Shown: piece by piece, positions 6,467-14,269 of the stretch
Layout: every line of letters starts with the position of its first letter
Position numbering within the stretch: the stretch's first letter is position 1
Virus record (IMG/VR): IMGVR_UViG_3300010396_000109
Coordinates: 1-21,320 of that record
Length of the DNA: 21,320 bases
From: a virus
Reading direction: 5' to 3' (one strand)
Position numbers and translations under genes: made by a program
The notes under the pieces: model-generated
The model's input: only the letters and a program-made list of their open reading frames with translations
Database searches by the model: none
Told to the model about the DNA's origin: nothing

Positions 6467-7377
6467 CAATCACTCCCCCCGTCGATAACACCCGGACCGT
6501 TAATCGTTCGCCCGATATTCACGTTCAGACCGCTCACAAACTGGTTGCCGATCCCGTCCGTCCCCGTTGCGCCCTTCCAATCTCCGACGTAGAGGTCTGT
6601 GGTTTGCAGGTACGCGATCCCGTTGAAGGGGTCGCCGAACGACGATCCCCCACCGAAGATGAAGTACCCGTTACCCAGAACAAGGGACGATCCCACACCC
6701 GCGAGAACACCGTAGGATTCGCTCGGATGGTCCACGAACGACGCCGGAGTGGTGTCCGTGTAATAAGGAGTGTGGTAGGAACAGATGACAACGGGCAGAC
6801 CTCCGGGGTTAGCCCCCGCTATCGGATACACTCGGATCGGCGACCCCATCGGTAGGGGGAGGTTATCCCAGGGGTTGACGATCCAAGCATTCGCGGGGTC
6901 CGCCCCAACCGCTCTAGGGCACGGAGCGGAGTAGGAGAAGCAAGGCCATGCGGTCGCCCCCCCGATGGGCGTGGAGGTCAGGGACGTGATGACCGCAAAC
7001 ATCGGCTCCGGGGGGACAGCAGCGGGTAAGTAGTAACCGGACGTAGGCTCTCTCGCAAGGAGGTAGTATCCGGGCGGGAACTCCGATGTGGTGGCGTTCA
7101 TCACCGTATAAACGTGATCCGTGTTGGTGATGTCCGAAATCGTCGGTGGGGTTGTGGTCCAATCCACTTTGACCATTACCGCCGTGCCGAGACTTGCTTT
7201 CAACGCCACCGTGGGGGCGGGGATCGCGGTGAGGATGTGGCCGAGAATTACATCCTGTCTCCCCGCTTGCGAGGGAAGTACATCCTGCGGCGTGTCAACC
7301 GGCATCCGCCCTTGCTCGTATGCCTGAAGCATCCGCCGGAGACGCACCACGTCGTTCGCATCGAAAGCGTATAACAC
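6463..7377 (-). CDS. Tail-tip/virion protein of unknown function, 304 aa
   Basis: GTG 7377 follows AGGAG at 5-6 bases. The N-terminus (FDANDVVRLRRMLQAYEQGRMP, about 5-26) is a charged helix that could be an oligomerisation or anchoring segment; it reminds me of N-termini in planctomycete prophage structural proteins, from memory only. The remainder (about 45-304) is Gly/Pro/Thr/aromatic-rich and probably beta, with two Cys near 150 (PCFSYSAPCP) and a Gly-rich segment near 250. No enzymatic motif is visible. Its stop overlaps the next gene by 4 bases, so the two are probably translated together, and both likely belong to the host-recognition end of the tail. Confidence 0.7.
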   Translation of the reverse strand: MLYAFDANDVVRLRRMLQAYEQGRMPVDTPQDVLPSQAGRQDVILGHILTAIPAPTVALKASLGTAVMVKVDWTTTPPTISDITNTDHVYTVMNATTSEFPPGYYLLAREPTSGYYLPAAVPPEPMFAVITSLTSTPIGGATAWPCFSYSAPCPRAVGADPANAWIVNPWDNLPLPMGSPIRVYPIAGANPGGLPVVICSYHTPYYTDTTPASFVDHPSESYGVLAGVGSSLVLGNGYFIFGGGSSFGDPFNGIAYLQTTDLYVGDWKGATGTDGIGNQFVSGLNVNIGRTINGPGVIDGGSDW

Positions 7378-7385
7378 GGAGTCTC

Positions 7386-7763
7386 CTAGTCGTTAAATAG
7401 CTGATACGACACGTTGACGGTTGCCGTGTCCGCTTTCGCCATGAACGCGATACCCGGAGTTAATCTCAGCAACGCGAACTCACCCGGTTTGAGGCGTCCG
7501 AAGGGGAGGAAACCGGATGCGTTTAATCCGTAATCCACGAAGTTAGTCGTGTCGAGGTTTTGAATCAGCAAGAACCCGTTCGTGGTGATGCTGGCGAACG
7601 AGTAGGCGGTTGCGGTGACGGGGACCGCGAGAATCTCCGCGTTAACCCCGATGGCATTCTGGTTGTACTGTCTTGTGAGCCGGTTCGAGGAAGCAAAGCC
7701 GCTCCCGTCACTCGGATTCGTGACGCTGAATGACAGGCTCGCGGTGATCTCATTCGCCATCAT
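7386..7763 (-). CDS. Small virion protein of unknown function, 125 aa
   Basis: The start is ATG 7763 (ATGA overlap with the preceding stop) or ATG 7760 (TGATG); the longer frame back to 7814 runs inside the upstream gene and lacks support. The protein begins ANEITASLSFSV and is Ala/Thr/Phe/Val-rich with predicted beta strands throughout. A hydrophobic core (NGFLLIQNLDTTNFVDYGL, FGRLKPGEFALLRL) resembles small phage decoration or tail-tip proteins that report 'PGEFALLRLTPG'-type strands. Its position between the 390-residue protein and the tail-tip genes supports a structural role. No family name can be given with confidence. Confidence 0.75.
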   Translation of the reverse strand: MMANEITASLSFSVTNPSDGSGFASSNRLTRQYNQNAIGVNAEILAVPVTATAYSFASITTNGFLLIQNLDTTNFVDYGLNASGFLPFGRLKPGEFALLRLTPGIAFMAKADTATVNVSYQLFND

Positions 7764-8932
7764 TGCACCTGTTGAAAATTCTGGGGTAGTTCGAGCGCAG
7801 CAAACGTGAGCCACGGGTAAGGCCGGACGGTTATAAACACCGGGGCAGCGCCGTCCGCTAATTTCTGACCGAAGCCGTCGAGTAGTCCGTCGCGCGGCTG
7901 GCCATCATCCGTGATGAACTTTTGCTTTGTCCACGGGAGGGAGGTTGACACCCGGAATCGGTAGTAGCTTCCCTTGTCGAGTAACTGAATGTCCCACGTC
8001 TTCCGCGCGTGGAATAAGTACGTAGCACGCAAGTAAGGGAAGATCGAGCCGTCCGGAAGCTGCTTGTTCTGCCTTTGACATGTGATGCTCTGACACTTCA
8101 CCTGTCCGGGGCCGAACCCGAAAAAGACATCCGCGTTGACGGAGTCTTGGAAAAGCAACGCCGTCTCCGGGATCGGCGACAAGATCGATTCGTTCCTCGT
8201 CATTGTGATGAGGAGCGTTGATCTATCCATCATAGGGGGCGGAACGAAGATTTCACCCGCGCTAGACGCGAGCGGTTTAAACGCAACATCAATGATCGTC
8301 GCGGTCCCCGTGGAACCCGTCCAGGCCGTTCCGAGGGTGATATTCACCCCGTCCGTGATCGCCGATACCGTCGTGTTGAGGACTGTCTTCCCCGCGTATA
8401 TGGTCACGGGATCGCCAACGGTGAAGAGGGCCGTCGCCGTAGTAGCAACGAGGGAGGAGCCGTGAGACACGCTCGCGGAGATGCCGGAGCCTTGAACCCC
8501 GTAGATCGGCACCTTCTCCGTTTGCCAGTGGGTTTCTAACTCCGGGATGGCCGCGAGCGGGTTGTCAAATTGCTCATCCTTTTCCTCTCCCGTACCTCCG
8601 CCATCGCTGTCCTTAGAGTCGTGTCCGCCCTCCTCCTTCGCGCCGTCCTTTTGCTCCGGGGTTGTGTAGACGCACGTAACTTCCCACTCCAACGCACCAG
8701 GTGCCATCCGTTGCGGGTCGATGGATCGACAGCGACAGTACGGGTGGAACTCCCCGCCGAACTGATAGGGGGTGAAGAGTCTCGGGAGGCCGATAGCGTT
8801 CGCTACCGTCATCGGCCCGTCGAGAACGCTGGTAGTTAACACACGGAACTTCCGCGTGATAGTGTGCTTGCCGCATTCAAAGCTCGCCACCGGACTACCC
8901 GGACGCTCTTGCGCGATGCCAATAATCCCCAC
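7760..8932 (-). CDS. Tail protein of unknown function, 390 aa
   Basis: GTG 8932 overlaps the tape-measure TAG by one base (TAGTG). Three parts are visible. Residues 1-95 include a Cys pair in HPYCRCRSIDP, followed by LEWEVTCVYTT, a beta region. Residues about 96-122 are a hydrophilic acidic linker (KEEGGHDSKDSDGGGTGEEK). Residues about 125-390 are beta-rich with an Ala/Thr/Gly-rich insertion (about 155-210) that reads like an inserted Ig-like or carbohydrate-binding module (VTIYAGKTVLNTTVSAITDG). In siphoviruses the gene after the tape measure is normally the distal tail protein, so a distal-tail or hub-like role is likely by position. Sequence similarity to that family is not apparent to me. 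Confidence 0.7.
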   Translation of the reverse strand: MGIIGIAQERPGSPVASFECGKHTITRKFRVLTTSVLDGPMTVANAIGLPRLFTPYQFGGEFHPYCRCRSIDPQRMAPGALEWEVTCVYTTPEQKDGAKEEGGHDSKDSDGGGTGEEKDEQFDNPLAAIPELETHWQTEKVPIYGVQGSGISASVSHGSSLVATTATALFTVGDPVTIYAGKTVLNTTVSAITDGVNITLGTAWTGSTGTATIIDVAFKPLASSAGEIFVPPPMMDRSTLLITMTRNESILSPIPETALLFQDSVNADVFFGFGPGQVKCQSITCQRQNKQLPDGSIFPYLRATYLFHARKTWDIQLLDKGSYYRFRVSTSLPWTKQKFITDDGQPRDGLLDGFGQKLADGAAPVFITVRPYPWLTFAALELPQNFQQVQ

Positions 8933-10518
8933 TACATCACCGCTTTCTTGACGCCGGCCTTACCCGCCTTCTTCGCCTTCACCGCGTTCTCGATTGCGAT
9001 TAACGCTTTCAACTGGTCGTTAGCGACCTTGAACATCTTGTCGCCGTTCTGCTTGGCTATGATGGAGAATGCCTCCGAAGAACCCCGCTCCACCGCCGCA
9101 TTCTCCCGGTTCCCCTGGACTACTCCCGTCGAACCCGCCGCGTTGACGCCCATTGCCTTTTTCTTGTCATCCAGGAACTTCTTTTTCCTACTATCAAGCT
9201 CCTTTTGCTCCCGATCTACGCTCTCCCGTATGGAGGTCTCGATTGTCCCGGAGGATCGTTTCATGGAGGCTTTCACGTCTCGCACGGCCTTGTCCCAAGC
9301 CTTGTCGAACCCCCCAGAGAATCCCGTAGTGATTCCTTCGTACAACATGTCGCCGAAGGATCGGAAGAGTTGAGGCAAGACATCGGTGAAGACATGGAGA
9401 ACAGCGTTCGCAAATTCCGTTATCCAGAGTTGAGCCTTCCGGAAGTACAGATGGACGTAGTCCGAGAAGTTCTTGAACGCGAACTCGACCCCGTGAGCAA
9501 AATCGATTATGTCCTCTCGGTACTTGTTCACCCACTTCAACGCGTCCGTGATCCCACCCGCGATCAACTTCACGAACGGAGCAATCGTGATCGCGGCGGT
9601 TCTCCCCAACCCCGTAAACGCGGCCTTCATATCGGTTATGGAGGCTTTCGCCTGCTCAACCTGCTCCGCGTTCGCACGGGACATGCCGAGACCTAAATCC
9701 CCGGCATCCCGCATTGCGGCCTTCAACCCATCGATCCCGCCCTTCGTTTGTCTCAGCATCATCTCCCCGGACTCTCCGAGGATAGCAACGGCCCGGTTCG
9801 CTCTGTCCGCTGGATCGGGGATGCGGTTCAGAGCTTCCGCGACGGACACGAACGCCTCGTCTACCCCCTGATCCTTCAACGCGGCGATGTCAACCCCGAG
9901 GTCTGCAAGCGCCCCGCGCATCACCACGCCACCGGCACCCGCTCGCGCGATACTACCTCTCAGCTTCTCCAAAGACCCCGCCACACCCTCGAAGCTGACG
10001 CCGGCCTTCTCCCCCGCGTGAGCCATCCCCGCCATTGCTTCCGTGCCGATCCCTAGCTTGTCCGCCGTCTTCGCAAGTGCGTCGATACCCTCCGTGGACG
10101 CCAGCCCGGAACCAACCCACGCCGCGCCAGCGCCGACAGTAGCAAGACCGAGGGCCGCGACAGCTGCGACAACGAGGCTTAATCCCGCCGTAGCAATCGT
10201 GGTTGCCGCGCCGAACGCACCCATCGCGGTTGTCGCCGAGAGGATGCCCGTCACGGAGGAGGAGAACGCCTTCCCTATCGCTCCGCCTAGGAATGCGGCC
10301 GGTTTCAACACGGTCGTTATCACCCCCACGCCCGGCATCGCCGCGAACGCGGCTTTCATCTTCTCGCCGATCTCCTTGAACTTCGAGGAAATCCCTTCCC
10401 CGTGCTTGTCCACATCGGCCCGGAGCTTCACCACCTTCCCGGTGGTCTTGTCCGCCGCCCCATCGATAGAGGCGGTGTTCCCACGAAGGTTGATGTCAAA
10501 ATTCGCAACAATTGACAT
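8932..10518 (-). CDS. Tail tape measure protein
   Basis: The protein follows the chaperone gene by only 3 bases and is Ala/Gly/Lys-rich and helical, with a hydrophobic segment at about 70-140 (repeated AAVAALGLATVGAGAAW-type stretches), as in tape measure proteins that enter the host membrane. Residues about 140-300 (LAKTADKLGIGTEAM, GEKAGVSFEGV, RANRAVAILGESGEMML) match the typical tape-measure core. The last 100 residues are a charged coil with a basic C-terminus. The tape measure sets tail length at roughly 0.15 nm per residue, so 528 residues imply a rather short tail, near 80 nm (rule of thumb from the family, not measured). No lysozyme or peptidase domain is visible. Confidence 0.9.
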   Translation of the reverse strand: MSIVANFDINLRGNTASIDGAADKTTGKVVKLRADVDKHGEGISSKFKEIGEKMKAAFAAMPGVGVITTVLKPAAFLGGAIGKAFSSSVTGILSATTAMGAFGAATTIATAGLSLVVAAVAALGLATVGAGAAWVGSGLASTEGIDALAKTADKLGIGTEAMAGMAHAGEKAGVSFEGVAGSLEKLRGSIARAGAGGVVMRGALADLGVDIAALKDQGVDEAFVSVAEALNRIPDPADRANRAVAILGESGEMMLRQTKGGIDGLKAAMRDAGDLGLGMSRANAEQVEQAKASITDMKAAFTGLGRTAAITIAPFVKLIAGGITDALKWVNKYREDIIDFAHGVEFAFKNFSDYVHLYFRKAQLWITEFANAVLHVFTDVLPQLFRSFGDMLYEGITTGFSGGFDKAWDKAVRDVKASMKRSSGTIETSIRESVDREQKELDSRKKKFLDDKKKAMGVNAAGSTGVVQGNRENAAVERGSSEAFSIIAKQNGDKMFKVANDQLKALIAIENAVKAKKAGKAGVKKAVM

Positions 10519-10521
10519 AGC

Positions 10522-11183
10522 TTATGTCCTCGTTGGGATCGATGCGAGCGTGTGATGGAGTGACGCGAGGAAGTCCTCGTCGGACTGCTCTTCCGGTGTC
10601 CGATACGGCATGAAGTCTTCCGCCGTCTTGAATGCTCCACCAGATCGATTCACGTTGTAAAACATGGACATCAACATCCCCCATTGGATGTCTTCACGGT
10701 CGATCCCGAGGCCGTGTTCCGCGTCGAACTGTTGCCAGTCGAGCCATTGCTTTGCGGTGAGAAGGGGGAAGAGGTAATCAGGATGGGGGAGGCCGAGACG
10801 CAAGCAAAGATGGAAGGCTTGCGTCTCGGCCGGACTTAGTTTTTTGGTTCTTGCTTCGTTTCGATCCCGGATGCCGTCAACACCGCGACCATCAACGCTT
10901 CCATCGCGGGGAGCGAGATATCGAGGCACGCTTCGACATCCTCCACGTTGGCGAACAACCTCGTCCCGTTGTCATCCGTGAGAGTACGCGAGAATACGTC
11001 ATGCACGAAAGCAAGATTACTTGTGGACTCTTGCGAACCGTACTTCGTTTGAATCTCGACCAGTTCCTTCGAGGTCATCTCCTGGATGATCACATACGCA
11101 TCCTCCCCATACTCCGGGAGCGGGTATTTCACCCGCTTGAGCCGGAGGGGGGAGGCAAACGATTCTCGACTAACACACCCCAT
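10522..11183 (-). CDS. Tail assembly chaperone GT, -1 frameshift product
   Basis: This is the long form made when ribosomes slip back one base at A AAA AAC (10845-10839). It corresponds to complement(join(10522..10839,10839..11183)), about 220 residues. The first 115 codons are shared with the short form; after the slip, reading continues LSPAETQAFHLCLRLG to TAA 10522. The second frame has no convincing start of its own near the junction, and lies directly before the tape measure gene, as T does in lambda-like phages. The T part has WLDWQQFDAEHGLG and DEDFLASLHHTLAS, the small helical composition known for these proteins. G and GT keep the tape measure soluble and recruit tube subunits in a family-typical ratio; they are not in the virion. 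A 15-bp stem downstream supports the frameshift. Confidence 0.85.
10791..10831 (-). promoter_or_regulatory. Stimulatory stem-loop of the frameshift site
   Basis: A perfect 15-bp inverted repeat: bases 10817-10831 pair with 10791-10805 around an 11-base loop (10806-10816). On the mRNA the stem starts 7 nt after the slippery heptamer, the optimal spacing for a -1 frameshift stimulator. It lies wholly within the T reading frame. Confidence 0.88.
10836..11183 (-). CDS. Tail assembly chaperone G (short form)
   Basis: ATG 11183 follows AAGGGGGG on the coding strand, 10 bases after the tube gene stop. The 115-residue protein contains a positive N-terminal half (LRLKRVKYPLPEYGEDAYVIIQEMTSKELVEI) and helical segments up to MEALMVAVLTASG, the typical layout of siphovirus G-like tail assembly chaperones (compare Phage_TAC-type families). 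It ends ETKQEPKN just before TAA, and the last codons form the slippery heptamer. It is located between the tube and tape-measure genes, the diagnostic position. Most ribosomes should stop here; a minority give GT. Confidence 0.85.
   Translation of the reverse strand: MGCVSRESFASPLRLKRVKYPLPEYGEDAYVIIQEMTSKELVEIQTKYGSQESTSNLAFVHDVFSRTLTDDNGTRLFANVEDVEACLDISLPAMEALMVAVLTASGIETKQEPKN
10839..10845 (-). promoter_or_regulatory. -1 frameshift slippery heptamer A AAA AAC
   Basis: In the G frame the codons read CCA AAA AAC TAA, giving the canonical X XXY YYZ heptamer directly before the stop. A one-base slip backwards keeps AAA pairing in both sites and leads straight into the open T frame at CTA. 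Confidence 0.9.
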
Positions 11184-11192
11184 AAACCCCCC

Positions 11193-11621
11193 TTAGAACC
11201 CTGGATTGCCGGACACGGAAATTGTCACGTCGGCCGTAATCATCGCGCCCTTTTTCCGGCTCACCTTGAACCCGGAGACGAGACCGACGAAGGACTTCTT
11301 TTGCTGCACTTCCGCGCCGATGATTGGGTACTCGATCTCCCATCCCGCGATTACGGATGACGCAAGCAGGCCGGTGAGGACTACGGTAGTAGCCGTATCG
11401 AGCGGATCGTATGCGATGGTGAAAGTCACTTCACCCGGATCAATCTGCGCGCCTCCCTTCGTGGTGAACTTATCACCGAGAAGCGAACTATCGAAGACGG
11501 TCGTCTTCGCGTCCGCGCCCTCAATGTGGTCCACGATGGAACCTAGAACCACATACGTAACGCCGCCGAGAGGATCGCAGGAGAGCGTAACGCCTAGGCC
11601 GACACGCTTTGTCAGAGACAT
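11193..11621 (-). CDS. Major tail tube protein
   Basis: ATG 11621 follows AAGGAG at good spacing. The 142-residue protein is beta-rich, Gly/Thr/Val-dominated and begins SLTKRVGLGVTLSCDP. The middle contains GEVTFTIAYDPLDTATTVVLTGLL, and the end VSGFKVSRKKGAMITADVTISVSG; this 'GxVxGFKxSxKKGxxItAdVtIxvSG' ending is a hallmark of lambda gpV/HK97 tail tube-like proteins. It polymerises into hexameric rings around the tape measure, forming the DNA channel. Order tail completion - tube - G/GT - tape measure confirms the call. It should be among the most abundant virion proteins after the capsid. No C-terminal Ig-like domain is attached. Confidence 0.85.
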   Translation of the reverse strand: MSLTKRVGLGVTLSCDPLGGVTYVVLGSIVDHIEGADAKTTVFDSSLLGDKFTTKGGAQIDPGEVTFTIAYDPLDTATTVVLTGLLASSVIAGWEIEYPIIGAEVQQKKSFVGLVSGFKVSRKKGAMITADVTISVSGNPGF

Positions 11622-11630
11622 ATCAACTCC

Positions 11631-12035
11631 TTAATGAAGGATTCTTAACGTAAATGAGACGACGTGCAAGCCCTCATCGGTGTTCTGCTCGACCTTAGGC
11701 GTGTAGTCGTCTGCTTGATCGGACACGAAGGAAGCAAGGACTGAGGTAGCCCCCATGACACCTTGAAAGCCGTTGAGGAGACCGCCGGAGAACACCGGCT
11801 TGACGAGGGAGTCCGCGAGAGATTCAACGGCATCAATGTCTATCCCGTATATCTCGAAATCGTACTCCGTCTCCGCGATGGACGGGGAGCCGTCCAGGAG
11901 CAAATCTTGCGTGGAAGGACGGCGGACGAACATGATCGCGGGGTTTGTCGTGTAGTCCTCCGCGATCTTATTTTGCTCTATCGGAGACGTGATTGTCTCT
12001 TGGAGGTACGTCACAAGATCGATGTCGATTTGCAT
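11631..12035 (-). CDS. Tail completion/terminator protein (DUF3168-like)
   Basis: I chose ATG 12035, giving a TGATG one-base overlap with the preceding stop; a TTG one codon earlier is less likely. The 134-residue protein starts QIDIDLVTYLQETITSP, has PAIMFVRRPSTQDLLLDG in the centre and a hydrophobic C-terminal strand VVSFTLRILH. Its size and place between the gp10-like neck protein and the tail tube match the tail terminator or completion proteins, which cap the growing tube and join it to the head. Sequence similarity to DUF3168 is only suggestive (ETEYDFEIYGIDIDAVESLAD.LV pattern), so position carries most of the weight. Confidence 0.7.
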   Translation of the reverse strand: MQIDIDLVTYLQETITSPIEQNKIAEDYTTNPAIMFVRRPSTQDLLLDGSPSIAETEYDFEIYGIDIDAVESLADSLVKPVFSGGLLNGFQGVMGATSVLASFVSDQADDYTPKVEQNTDEGLHVVSFTLRILH

Positions 12036-12394
12036 CAAGTCGCCCCGTTGAGGACACTGCTGAGTACCCGGATCGCCTCGTTCGTCGCAGGGGATCGCGT
12101 CTCATCCGCTGCGCGATTGAGGAACCTCTGAGCAGGTTGCCGCTTGCTACCGTAGTTCACGAACCCGCCGTAGTACACCGATCCCTCGTTGACGAGTCTC
12201 GCCATCGCCCCGACGTACTTCCGCGAGCGAGGTAACGCGCGAACCTTGATCGTCCGCACCATCCCGCCGGATCGCTTCGGAGCAAGAGCTTTTGCTTTCA
12301 ACAGCACGACCTTTGCTCCGGCCCGCGTACCCTTCCGGAGACCTTCGCGGGTTGCCTTCTTGAGACGTTTGAGGGCTTCTTGAACTTCGTTCAT
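12035..12394 (-). CDS. HK97 gp10-like neck/tail protein
   Basis: The open frame extends to 12505, but ATG 12394 makes a 4-base ATGA overlap with the head-closure stop and gives a family-sized 119-residue protein. It begins NEVQEALKRLKKATREGLRKGTRAGAKVV, then KAKALAPKRSGGMVRTIKV, the charged helix followed by 'A.A.AP..SG.L..sI.v' seen in HK97 gp10-like proteins. It continues RLVNEGSVYYGGFVNYGSKRQPAQRFLNRA, matching the family's 'fvEfGt...pa.PFl.pA' motif. Family members help join head and tail. The gene is unusually Lys/Arg-rich for the operon. Neighbours on both sides fit the usual head-to-tail order. Confidence 0.85.
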   Translation of the reverse strand: MNEVQEALKRLKKATREGLRKGTRAGAKVVLLKAKALAPKRSGGMVRTIKVRALPRSRKYVGAMARLVNEGSVYYGGFVNYGSKRQPAQRFLNRAADETRSPATNEAIRVLSSVLNGAT

Positions 12395-12750
12395 ACAATC
12401 CCCGTCTTTTGCTCCGTGCAAATCAGCGTCAGCCAGATGTTCCGTTCCTCGTGGTTCCAAATGCCGCCGATGTTGAAAGTCCGGCCGTTCCACTGAACCC
12501 GGCATTTTTCATCGATCCCCGCAAGATACCTCATCGTTATCATGTGGGAGGCCGTCGCAACCATCTGCCGAGCAACCTCCGCTTTCTTCCCCACGGAGGT
12601 AGCCGATTCGATGCTGGCATTCGGGGTTGCGAGCGTGGTCCATGAGTACACGGGCTGACCACGATCCCCCGTAGAGGTCACGGTCTTGCTCTGCACGGTA
12701 ATCTTGTGCCGGAGACTCCCCGCACGAACGAAGATCGGTGTTACGGGCAT
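12391..12750 (-). CDS. Head closure protein (Phage_H_T_join family)
   Basis: ATG 12750 overlaps the connector stop by one base (TGATG). The 119-residue protein opens RAGSLRHKITVQSKTVTSTGDRGQPVYSWTTLAT, the family's characteristic 'aG.LrhrItiq......d..G....W....' start, and includes KKAEVARQMVATASHMITMRY and a C-terminal WNGRTFNIGGIWNHEERNIWLTLICTE. These match SPP1 gp16-like head closure or 'head-tail joining' proteins that seal the connector after packaging. It is flanked by the connector and gp10-like genes, the standard siphovirus order. Confidence 0.88.
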   Translation of the reverse strand: MPVTPIFVRAGSLRHKITVQSKTVTSTGDRGQPVYSWTTLATPNASIESATSVGKKAEVARQMVATASHMITMRYLAGIDEKCRVQWNGRTFNIGGIWNHEERNIWLTLICTEQKTGIV

Positions 12751-13406
12751 CAGTCGTACTCCTTCGGAGAGCAGGAGCTAATCCATTGCTGGATGCCCCA
12801 CGGAATCTTCGCCAGAGCAACCTCCGTCGTGGTCTCCCGGTGTTCCCACAGATGCGCGGCGAGCATCATGATCGCCTGTTTGATTCTCTGCGGGACGAGG
12901 TTCACCGCCGTCCATCCCGCCGTGAACGTCACTTGGACGGCTTGAAAAGCAAGGGGGGATGTCGCCGGCCAGACGTTGTACGGGGATGGTGCGAGCAACC
13001 CCGGCTCGGAGTAGGCGTCATACTGATAAAAGCTCGGATCGAGGGTCGTCAGTGGGAATGGCTGAGCAATCATGCTGATCGACGGATCAACGTATTGCAC
13101 GACATCAACGGAAATCAACGGGGGAAACGGCAGGCGGAATATCCCGTACCGCCACGTCGGAGGGCGGGCGTCGTCAACCTGCCGTCCGGGGAACTGGTTG
13201 ACCGTCATCAACCATTGCTGTTGAGCAATCACCCTCCGGCATGCCGTTTCGACGTACTCCCTCGCAGCAAGGATAAAGCCCGTCATGGTCGCCACGTCCG
13301 CATCTGTAGTGAGGATGCGGCAATGGGAGGTCATGTCCGCCAGGACTACGGGTTCCCAAGTTGGAGGGGTAAGCAGCTTGAGGCCGTAGCCTGGGGACAT
13401 GGCCAT
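12750..13406 (-). CDS. Head-tail connector (phiE125 gp8 / HK97 gp6-like)
   Basis: The 218-residue protein has a mostly helical start with LTPPTWEPVVLADMTSHCRI, then ILAAREYVETACRRVIAQQQWLMTVNQFPG, the typical connector phrase of phiE125 gp8-like proteins. In the middle are LPFPPLISVDVVQYVD, and at the end VQVTFTAGWTAVNLVPQRIKQAIMMLAAHLWEHRET, the conserved 'v.ft.GY......vP..ik.Ai..lv.hwyenRe' segment. These proteins form a ring under the portal and prepare docking of closure and tail. It is longer than HK97 gp6 (about 110) but normal for the phiE125 branch. ATG 13406 lies 2 bases after the previous stop. Confidence 0.87.
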   Translation of the reverse strand: MAMSPGYGLKLLTPPTWEPVVLADMTSHCRILTTDADVATMTGFILAAREYVETACRRVIAQQQWLMTVNQFPGRQVDDARPPTWRYGIFRLPFPPLISVDVVQYVDPSISMIAQPFPLTTLDPSFYQYDAYSEPGLLAPSPYNVWPATSPLAFQAVQVTFTAGWTAVNLVPQRIKQAIMMLAAHLWEHRETTTEVALAKIPWGIQQWISSCSPKEYD

Positions 13407-13408
13407 TA

Positions 13409-13708
13409 TTAATCCTCACTCTCAAGATATTCGCTATCCTCCATGACTTGCTTGTCCTCCGGGTCCGGTTGGGCCGGCAACCGTTTCGCGCGTGCGATCT
13501 TCTTCGGATCGGAGACTTGCACGGCCGAGGGTCCGCCCCAGGTCGTCTCCGTGACTTCCCTCCCGTCCTTCTCGACCTTCCTGCTGCTCCCCGCGACCAT
13601 CTTCGCGGCGAGCATCTTCTTTCCAATCGAAGCGGGTACATCGTAGATGCCACCCGCATGCAGAATGTAATCCGGCCCGATGGCCGTACCGATCATCTCA
13701 ATAATCAC
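13409..13708 (-). CDS. Hypothetical small virion-associated protein, 99 aa
   Basis: I chose GTG 13708 because GAGGGGG lies 7 bases upstream; a TTG two codons earlier is too close to that site. The protein starts IIEMIGTAIGPDYILHAGGIYDVPASIGKKMLAAKMV, a short beta-helix segment common to small head-region proteins that read 'G....y..G..y.vp...A..li..g.A'. It is followed by a hydrophilic basic middle and an acidic tail (DPEDKQVMEDSEYLESED). It lies between the 178-residue protein and the connector, where many siphoviruses carry a small protein of unknown role. No further function can be deduced. Confidence 0.7.
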   Translation of the reverse strand: MIIEMIGTAIGPDYILHAGGIYDVPASIGKKMLAAKMVAGSSRKVEKDGREVTETTWGGPSAVQVSDPKKIARAKRLPAQPDPEDKQVMEDSEYLESED

Positions 13709-13722
13709 AGACAAACCCCCTC

Positions 13723-14259
13723 TTACTTGTAGTCACCCGCGACAAGCTGCCGCGAGACGAACGGAACGGGAAGGCCGATCACGGCGATGTAGTAGCCCGT
13801 GTGGGCCGCGTCGTTAATGACGATTGTGATTTGTCCAGCCGCGTTGGTCTGGACGTAGAACGCCTTGTTCGCGGAGTACGTTTGAAGCAAGGTTCCTTGC
13901 CCCGCCTTCACCGTCGTACTCACGCTTGGAGCCGTCGCCGTGATGTCGACACCGAAAGGCGAGTCGGACAGGATGACATCCAGATCGGCGGGTATGTTCG
14001 CCATCGCGTTGCCCGCGCCGTCGTTCAGCTGGATCGTGACATCACAACCCGCCACGGCATCCTGCGCGATGGTGAAAGCAACCCCCGCCGGCTCGATGAT
14101 GCCGGAGTAGGTCTCCTGTCCCGCGTGGGTAATCAGGCTCCCCACGTCGAAGACCTCCTCCGACACAACCACAGCGCCGTTCAGCGTTACGCCGTCAGGC
14201 TGTTGCTTCCGATAGATCTTCGTCTGACCGCTGTAACTCGCGTCAGGTCCAATGGCCAT
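13723..14259 (-). CDS. Virion protein of unknown function, 178 aa
   Basis: ATG 14259 follows AGGAG. The protein begins AIGPDASYSGQTKIYRKQQPDGVTLNG and continues with a beta-rich Val/Ala/Thr sequence. A central segment (about 78-140, NDGAGNAMANIPADLDVILSDSPFGVDITAT, TLLQTYSANKAFYVQTNAAGQITIVIND) has the look of an Ig-like or tandem beta domain found in head decoration and spike proteins. It ends with VPFVSRQLVAGDYK. No signal, membrane segment or catalytic motif is visible. Lying directly after the candidate spike-base gene, it may be its partner in a head spike, as paired spike proteins are known in gene transfer agents; this is inference from position only. Confidence 0.7.
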   Translation of the reverse strand: MAIGPDASYSGQTKIYRKQQPDGVTLNGAVVVSEEVFDVGSLITHAGQETYSGIIEPAGVAFTIAQDAVAGCDVTIQLNDGAGNAMANIPADLDVILSDSPFGVDITATAPSVSTTVKAGQGTLLQTYSANKAFYVQTNAAGQITIVINDAAHTGYYIAVIGLPVPFVSRQLVAGDYK

Positions 14260-14269
14260 GAATTAGCTC

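Noticed and set aside
399-13732. Repeated 8-mer ACTTGTAG at 399, 2590 and 13725, considered as att-like repeats around the integrase
   Set aside because: Only 8 bases match, the third copy lies in an unrelated structural gene end, and serine recombinase att sites are longer; chance is sufficient.
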